Shown here in pieces: positions 7,401 to 11,374 of a stretch of DNA of 11,374 nt (position 1 is its first letter; every line of letters begins with the position of its first letter). This stretch comes from Isohypsibius dastychi (taxonomy: Eukaryota > Tardigrada > Eutardigrada > Parachela > Isohypsibiidae). The notes under the pieces were generated by a model. That model was not told the origin of the DNA. It did no database searches and saw only the letters and a program-made list of their open reading frames with translations. The stretch covers positions 1 to 11,374 of the forward strand of contig JAQIWT010001315.1 of assembly GCA_034696485.1 (NCBI GenBank), given 5' to 3'. The position numbers were made by a program, and so were the translations under genes.

Positions 7401-9387
7401 GGCGATCTCAACTTGTTACTGCAAGCCGACTCAGTCATCCTTGATGAGACGTTCAAGAACTCAATCATCGCAGACCTTATCTCGGTATGTTTCTTAACGA
7501 ATTCCACTAAATACCGTTGGACTCTTGGTTTTCAGGGCATGGTGCACCTGCACTCGACAAAATTGATAAGCCATGGTGACCTTTCTGACAAAACCTGTCT
7601 GATCGATAGCCGATTCAGTTTGAAGATCTGTGGCCATGGATTGGGCACGTTTCGTAACCCGAAAACTCTTCAGCCACCACTTGAGAACGAAGAAATGCCA
7701 AACTTCAGTCAATTGCTATGGCGTGCTCCTGAGCATTTACGTAAAGCGATGCCGCCTAGTGGCACACAGAAAGGAGACGTCTACTCTTTCGGGGTCCTGC
7801 TCCAGCAGATTGTCATGCGTAAATCACCTTTTTGCCCACCGGAAAGCCAATGGGCAGAAATCGATGCAAAAGCAAAAGATATAATTTTTGAGGTACTGAC
7901 TAGGTTGCGCAACATTTGTGACACAGTGGATTGACATGTACGCTCACAGGTCAAACGCGGAAGTCTGCCACCTCTACGTCCCCGAGTTCCACGTTCCATG
8001 TGTCCAACATACCTTCTGGACTTGATGGAGCAGTGTTGGGCGGAAACACCCGATATACGTCCTTCGTTCGTTCTGATCCAGAACATTCTTCAACGCATCG
8101 TTGGATCTTCACACAAAGACGTCATCAACCACTTGATCAAGCGAATGGAAAGTTACGCTAACACACTGGAGCAACAAGTTGAGGAGAAAACTAAGCGCTT
8201 TATGGATGAGAAGAAACGTGCGGAAGAGATCTTGTTTTCGTTGTTGCCAAAGTATTTCAATATTTCCATAAATTTACACGTGTAACACGTGTTTTTGCGT
8301 GTAGATTCATAGCGCGCAGTTTGAACAGCGGCCAGATGATCCCACCAGAAAACTACGACAGTACCACGGTTTACTTCAGCCATCTAGATGGCTTTGAACA
8401 TGTCATTGCGTCCGCGGAGAATCCCGCTCAGCTCACTCATACCTTGAACTCGTTCTACATTACCTGCGATTCCATAATTGAGAAACTGGATGTTTACAAA
8501 GTGGAAACAGTCAGTGACGCATATATGGTAAATTTCAGCTTAGAATACCATTGAAGCAATACTGTACATGTCATCCGTTTCGTTCGCCGAAGGTCGTGAG
8601 CGGCTTACCTATCCCGAACGGCACATTGCACGCAACTATAATCGCCAAAATGGCACTTCAGCTTCTTGCTAAAGTTGCCGGTATCTCATTTAACAATCGC
8701 ATTGAGTTTGCCTGTAATCTTCGCATTGGGATACACACAGGTGACTCTACATGTCGATGTCCGGTTGTGCCGGCTAATGTGGTTGTCGTACACAGTTCTC
8801 GTATTTTAACCTTCTTCCATAGGTCCATGTGTGGCGGGGATAATCGGCATCAAGCTTCCAAGATACTGTTTGTACGTTTAAGATTGCTTTCCAGTGTCAT
8901 CTGATGTCTTAACAACAACCAGCGTTATACGTTACTGTTAGGTTCGGGGACACAATAAACACCGCTTCCAGAATGGAGTCAAGTGGCGAAAGTATGTGGG
9001 AAACTCGATTCCGGATACTGATTCATCGTTTTCATATTTCAGCCGGAAGAATTCATATCAGCGGGACTACGGCGGAACTCTTAGTGGAGAGTGGCCAGTT
9101 CGACGTGATTGAACGCGGAGAGATAACCGTCAAAGTGAGACTTTTCAAATGTAAATTACCGAGGCAGTTTGACGTACACGTATTCTGTACAACAGGGCAA
9201 GGGTCTGATGATGACATATTGGCTGGCGACAATGTGGACCGATGCTAGCCACGCGTTTCACTCGACGACATTGGAGATCCCCCGAAGAAGATCTTCCGCC
9301 ATCTCACAGAGGCAGTTACCACCAGAACGCGATTCGCCCTTCGTTCTCGACTCACATGGAAGAAGTCGCGCTTTCAGCTATGATTAA
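4442..9387 (+). CDS. Receptor-type (transmembrane) guanylate cyclase, complete, 20 exons
   Basis: Exons: 4442-4790, 5095-5478, 5680-5723, 5781-5819, 5872-5949, 6025-6159, 6222-6458, 6515-6641, 6701-6794, 6857-7022, 7083-7241, 7302-7484, 7536-7892, 7950-8251, 8305-8527, 8593-8740, 8823-8871, 8942-8991, 9043-9134, 9196-9387. They sum to 3408 nt (1135 aa). Signal peptide about 1-19; ANF-receptor-type ligand-binding ectodomain to about 464, with NXS/T sites and a PRCGF motif near its end; one transmembrane helix about 475-494; kinase homology domain about 550-830; dimerisation helix about 845-884 (RMESYANTLEQQVEEKT); cyclase domain about 885-1070, then GKG...TYWL and a Ser/Arg-rich tail. Family role: ligand-controlled cGMP synthesis at the plasma membrane. 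Guanine-recognition E952 and C1024 and transition-state N1031 and R1035 are kept, as is metal Asp D956. The first metal Asp is His911 (FSHLDGF). The acceptor at 8591 (CCGAAG) is poor but restores VVSGLP. Confidence 0.93.
5729..5758 (+). repeat. Intronic hairpin at a 5' splice site
   Basis: AGAACGATCT (5729-5738) and AGATCGTTCT (5749-5758) are perfect reverse complements around a 10-nt loop, and a G-U pair extends the stem by one. It occupies more than half of the 57-nt intron 3 of the complete cyclase and begins within the last base of the donor hexamer. The equivalent intron of the paralogue (10802-10853) has no such stem. Confidence 0.7.
6725..6794 (+). other. Transmembrane-helix segment of the complete guanylate cyclase
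   Basis: Within exon 9, in the frame set by exon 8, the protein reads TAAAVPVVLIVAIAVF and then TVCGIRK. This is an uninterrupted hydrophobic helix followed by basic residues on the cytoplasmic side, as expected between ectodomain and kinase homology domain. The other frames here lack such a segment, which fixes the reading. Confidence 0.85.
8276..8292. repeat. Tandem ACACGTGT palindromes in intron 14
   Basis: ACACGTGT occurs at 8276-8283 and 8285-8292, one base apart, each with a CACGTG E-box core. Both lie in the 53-nt intron ahead of the catalytic exon. Function is unknown. Confidence 0.6.
8305..9134 (+). other. Guanylate cyclase catalytic domain (exons 15-19)
   Basis: Motifs in order: PPENYDSTTVYFS, H911 at codon 8381-8383 where the family has the first metal-binding Asp of FSDIVGF, KVET and SDAYM (codon 8513-8515 Ser replaces the usual Gly of GDAYM), VVSGLP-NG-HA, LRIGIHTG, GPCVAGIIG (usually GPVVAG), PRYCLFGD, NTASRM, and HIS...RGEITVK. 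Five short introns interrupt it. Conservation through to TYWL shows the domain is under constraint and not a decayed remnant. Confidence 0.9.
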
Positions 9388-9883
9388 ATGAAGATATCTT
9401 TGCTACGGCCAGAAATTATATTTTCATGGCCTTTTCCAGCTTTTCTATCTTGCTCTATGTGTTGCACACAGAACAGAATGCAGGCTCATATGTACTGTCT
9501 CTGTCACCAAATACAGCAGATAACCAGTTACGAAAACAGAGAGATGACTGAACTACAACGATGCGTTGCTGTTATTCATGTATCTAATTAATCTTCTATT
9601 TTTTGCTTCGTCTGGTAAGCTCGTTTTACGCCGGTGTATGTTGGCTTTAATTAAAGTTTACTATATGTCCATATATTGTGGATCAGATCACGTTTTTGTC
9701 ATGCTTGACTTGGAGTCAACACCCTGTGGAGTGATGTATTTTTCGAAAGCGCAACGAACCTTTTCGCCTCCCACAAGGTGGGCTTACCGATGTTGTAAAT
9801 GCAATACTATCCAGAGATTCGCATTCAGTTTTCGAATAAAAGCTTTCCTGAACGTTATGTACATCTTAGAAAAATCTCCAAGA
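9388..9883. other. Intergenic between the two guanylate cyclases
   Basis: About 500 bases holding the 3' UTR of the first cyclase and the promoter of the second. The only AATAAA is at 9835-9840, 448 nt after the stop; it could be the polyadenylation signal of the upstream gene or, read as AATAAAAG, a poor TATA box for the downstream gene. The frame of the downstream gene stays open leftward to 9566, with a hydrophobic MYLINLLFFASS just before a donor-like GGTAAGC, but nothing conserved is encoded. Confidence 0.45.
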
Positions 9884-11374
9884 ATGAATACTCGCATTAT
9901 GCTGGCTTTTATGGTCGTTATGGCAGCTGTTGCTCAAACATACAATATGGTAGCTGGGCAAGGGGCAGTCCAGTCGGGAAGTACGGTGGTACTCCAAGTA
10001 TGTATGATGATCAACCGGAATACGAATTTATTGTTCGATTATAACAAAGGAGGAGCTGCCGTGGAGTTGGCTGTTGAATATGTCGAGAGCCAAGTTTTAC
10101 CGGAGTCAGTGAAGCTGAATATCACCACTGTCGATCTTGGAAATCGGTGCTTCGAACGCGATTATTCACTCCATCGGGCCATCCAAATTTGGCAACAGGG
10201 GGTATTCTGTGATGTCTACATGGGTGCCGGTAAGATATTAAAGTTTCGCGATCCTGTTTTAATGGTAGTATTTTTTGATTCTGTAGGATGCACAGCTTCT
10301 GCCGTGAATCTTTACAGTTTTGCTGAGATCACGAATATTCCGATTATTGGAATTACTTCCGCTGGAATTGGTGCCGATGGAGAAACCAGCGAATATCCTC
10401 TCTTGACACGAATCTCCGTGACCCACACGAGTTCCGTGAAGGCACTTGTTCAGTTTCTCGATTTCTATAACTACACCGATGTTTCATTCCTGGTTGACAC
10501 ATCGTTTTATTTCTACAACGAAATGTATCGTGTGATGGTGAAGATGATGCCCACCATCAATCCGGCGTATGTTTACTCGCTAAAATACAGAACGTTTTCT
10601 GGAAACGACGATGCGCATATTCAGGAAACGATTGATCAGCATCTCCGACAATCAAATGCGACGTCAAGAAGTAATCAGTTTCCTGCAATAAAATATCATG
10701 TTTGTTGGTGTCGGTTACGTATTACTGCAGGTTTAACCATATTTATCCGTATTTCAGTAATTTGCGTGATAACTGGGTCGGCCATGACAAGGAGAATCAT
10801 GGTAAAAATTCTTGAACTTTTGAAAGCCACTTTAATTATCGAGTTTATTCCAGATTTCGGCAGCAAAACTCGATATGGTTTCTTATGATTATGTAAGATA
10901 TCGTACATATGAACATAATAAAGACCACAATCACATTTGCCTCCAATTTAGGTGTACTTGGCGTTCGAACTATTCCACAGCGCAACCTGGGGCCGGTTTA
11001 CATGGAAAAACGGTGACAAAGATGATGAGGTGAGCCTTTCTTCACGGTGCGTCATATTCTCAATATTGCTATTTAATTATTCAGGTGGCAAAACAAGCGT
11101 TCGAATCATTAATTTTATTCTCGTATCGAAACGTGTACCTGGGGGCCAACAGGGAATTTGAGAGATCCCTGAAGAAGCTCTCCCCGAAGTATGGTTATAC
11201 GTACCAACATCTTGACAATGTAGGTTGTTTTTCCACTTCATTATTGCGTTTGTTTTCACCGCGGGCTAACCAGGTCGAACCCGTCACTCGCCACTTTTTC
11301 GACGCTGTGTTGTTGTATGCCTCCGTGATCAAAAGAATGTCCGATAACGGGGACAATCTGACACAAACGGGAGC
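9884..11374 (+). CDS. Second receptor-type guanylate cyclase, N-terminal part (3' partial)
   Basis: Exons: 9884-10229, 10287-10670, 10758-10801, 10854-10892, 10952-11029, 11085-11219, 11274-11374 (cut by the window). About 342 codons of ANF-receptor-type ectodomain are visible. Exons 2-6 match the complete upstream cyclase in length exactly (384, 44, 39, 78, 135 nt) and in phase, and the proteins share LLFDY, DLGNRC, YPLLTRISVTHT-like, YSLKYRTFS, YLAFELF and SPKYGYTY blocks. The ATG at 9884 starts a signal peptide (MNTRIMLAFMVVMAAVAQTY). An in-frame ATG nine codons upstream (9857) would add a charged leader and is less likely. Intron 1 is 57 nt, a multiple of three with no stop, so the frame reads straight through it; the paralogue and the conserved G-x-G-C join show it is an intron. 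Transmembrane, kinase homology and catalytic parts should follow beyond the window. Confidence 0.92.

Noticed and set aside
4442-9387. Pseudogene status of the complete cyclase because of missing catalytic and kinase-like residues
   Set aside because: All 20 exons join without a stop or frameshift and every other catalytic-domain motif is conserved, which argues for continued selection.
9566-9883. N-terminal extension or alternative signal-peptide exon (MYLINLLFFASS before GGTAAGC) for the second cyclase
   Set aside because: No acceptor leads it in frame into exon 1, which already has its own signal peptide; the open frame upstream looks like chance.

Overview
The window is nuclear DNA of a compact-genome invertebrate animal. 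All five genes lie on the + strand and most introns are 50-80 nt with GT...AG ends. The best guess is an ecdysozoan such as a tardigrade, nematode or mite. This rests on three observations: a troponin T with a glutamate-rich C-terminal tail, a tandem pair of receptor-type guanylate cyclases, and a TATA box spaced 31 nt from an arthropod-like TCAGTT initiator. I cannot name the species.

Layout: (1) positions 1-378 hold the last coding exon of troponin T, read in frame 1 and open at the left edge. (2) Positions 870-1779 and 2785-3854 hold two tandem, five-exon paralogues encoding small secreted proteins of 217 and 218 aa with six shared cysteines. I do not know the family. The pattern resembles the N-terminal C2-like (MNNL) domain of Notch ligands, without EGF repeats. 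(3) Between them, at 2044-2286, sits a 243-bp MITE-like element with perfect 25-bp terminal inverted repeats and a TAT flank on each side. (4) Positions 4442-9387 hold a complete 20-exon receptor guanylate cyclase of 1135 aa: signal peptide, ANF-receptor-type ectodomain, one transmembrane helix, kinase homology domain, dimerisation helix, cyclase domain and a short tail. (5) Positions 9884-11374 hold the first seven exons of a second, tandem receptor guanylate cyclase, cut by the right edge.

I assembled the gene models by hand from splice signals, reading-frame continuity and agreement between paralogues. Exons 2-6 of the two cyclases have identical lengths (384, 44, 39, 78, 135 nt), as do exons 3 and 4 of the two secreted-protein genes (34, 130 nt). 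This strongly supports the models.

The most notable biology is in the complete cyclase. The first metal-binding aspartate of the catalytic domain is histidine, while the guanine-recognition and transition-state residues remain. Its kinase homology domain has also lost the usual lysine and the DFG/DYG aspartate. The receptor may be inactive as a homodimer, or may work as a partner of a paralogue. The troponin gene is a muscle gene with no evident functional link to its neighbours. Whether the secreted proteins act with the receptors cannot be decided from sequence.
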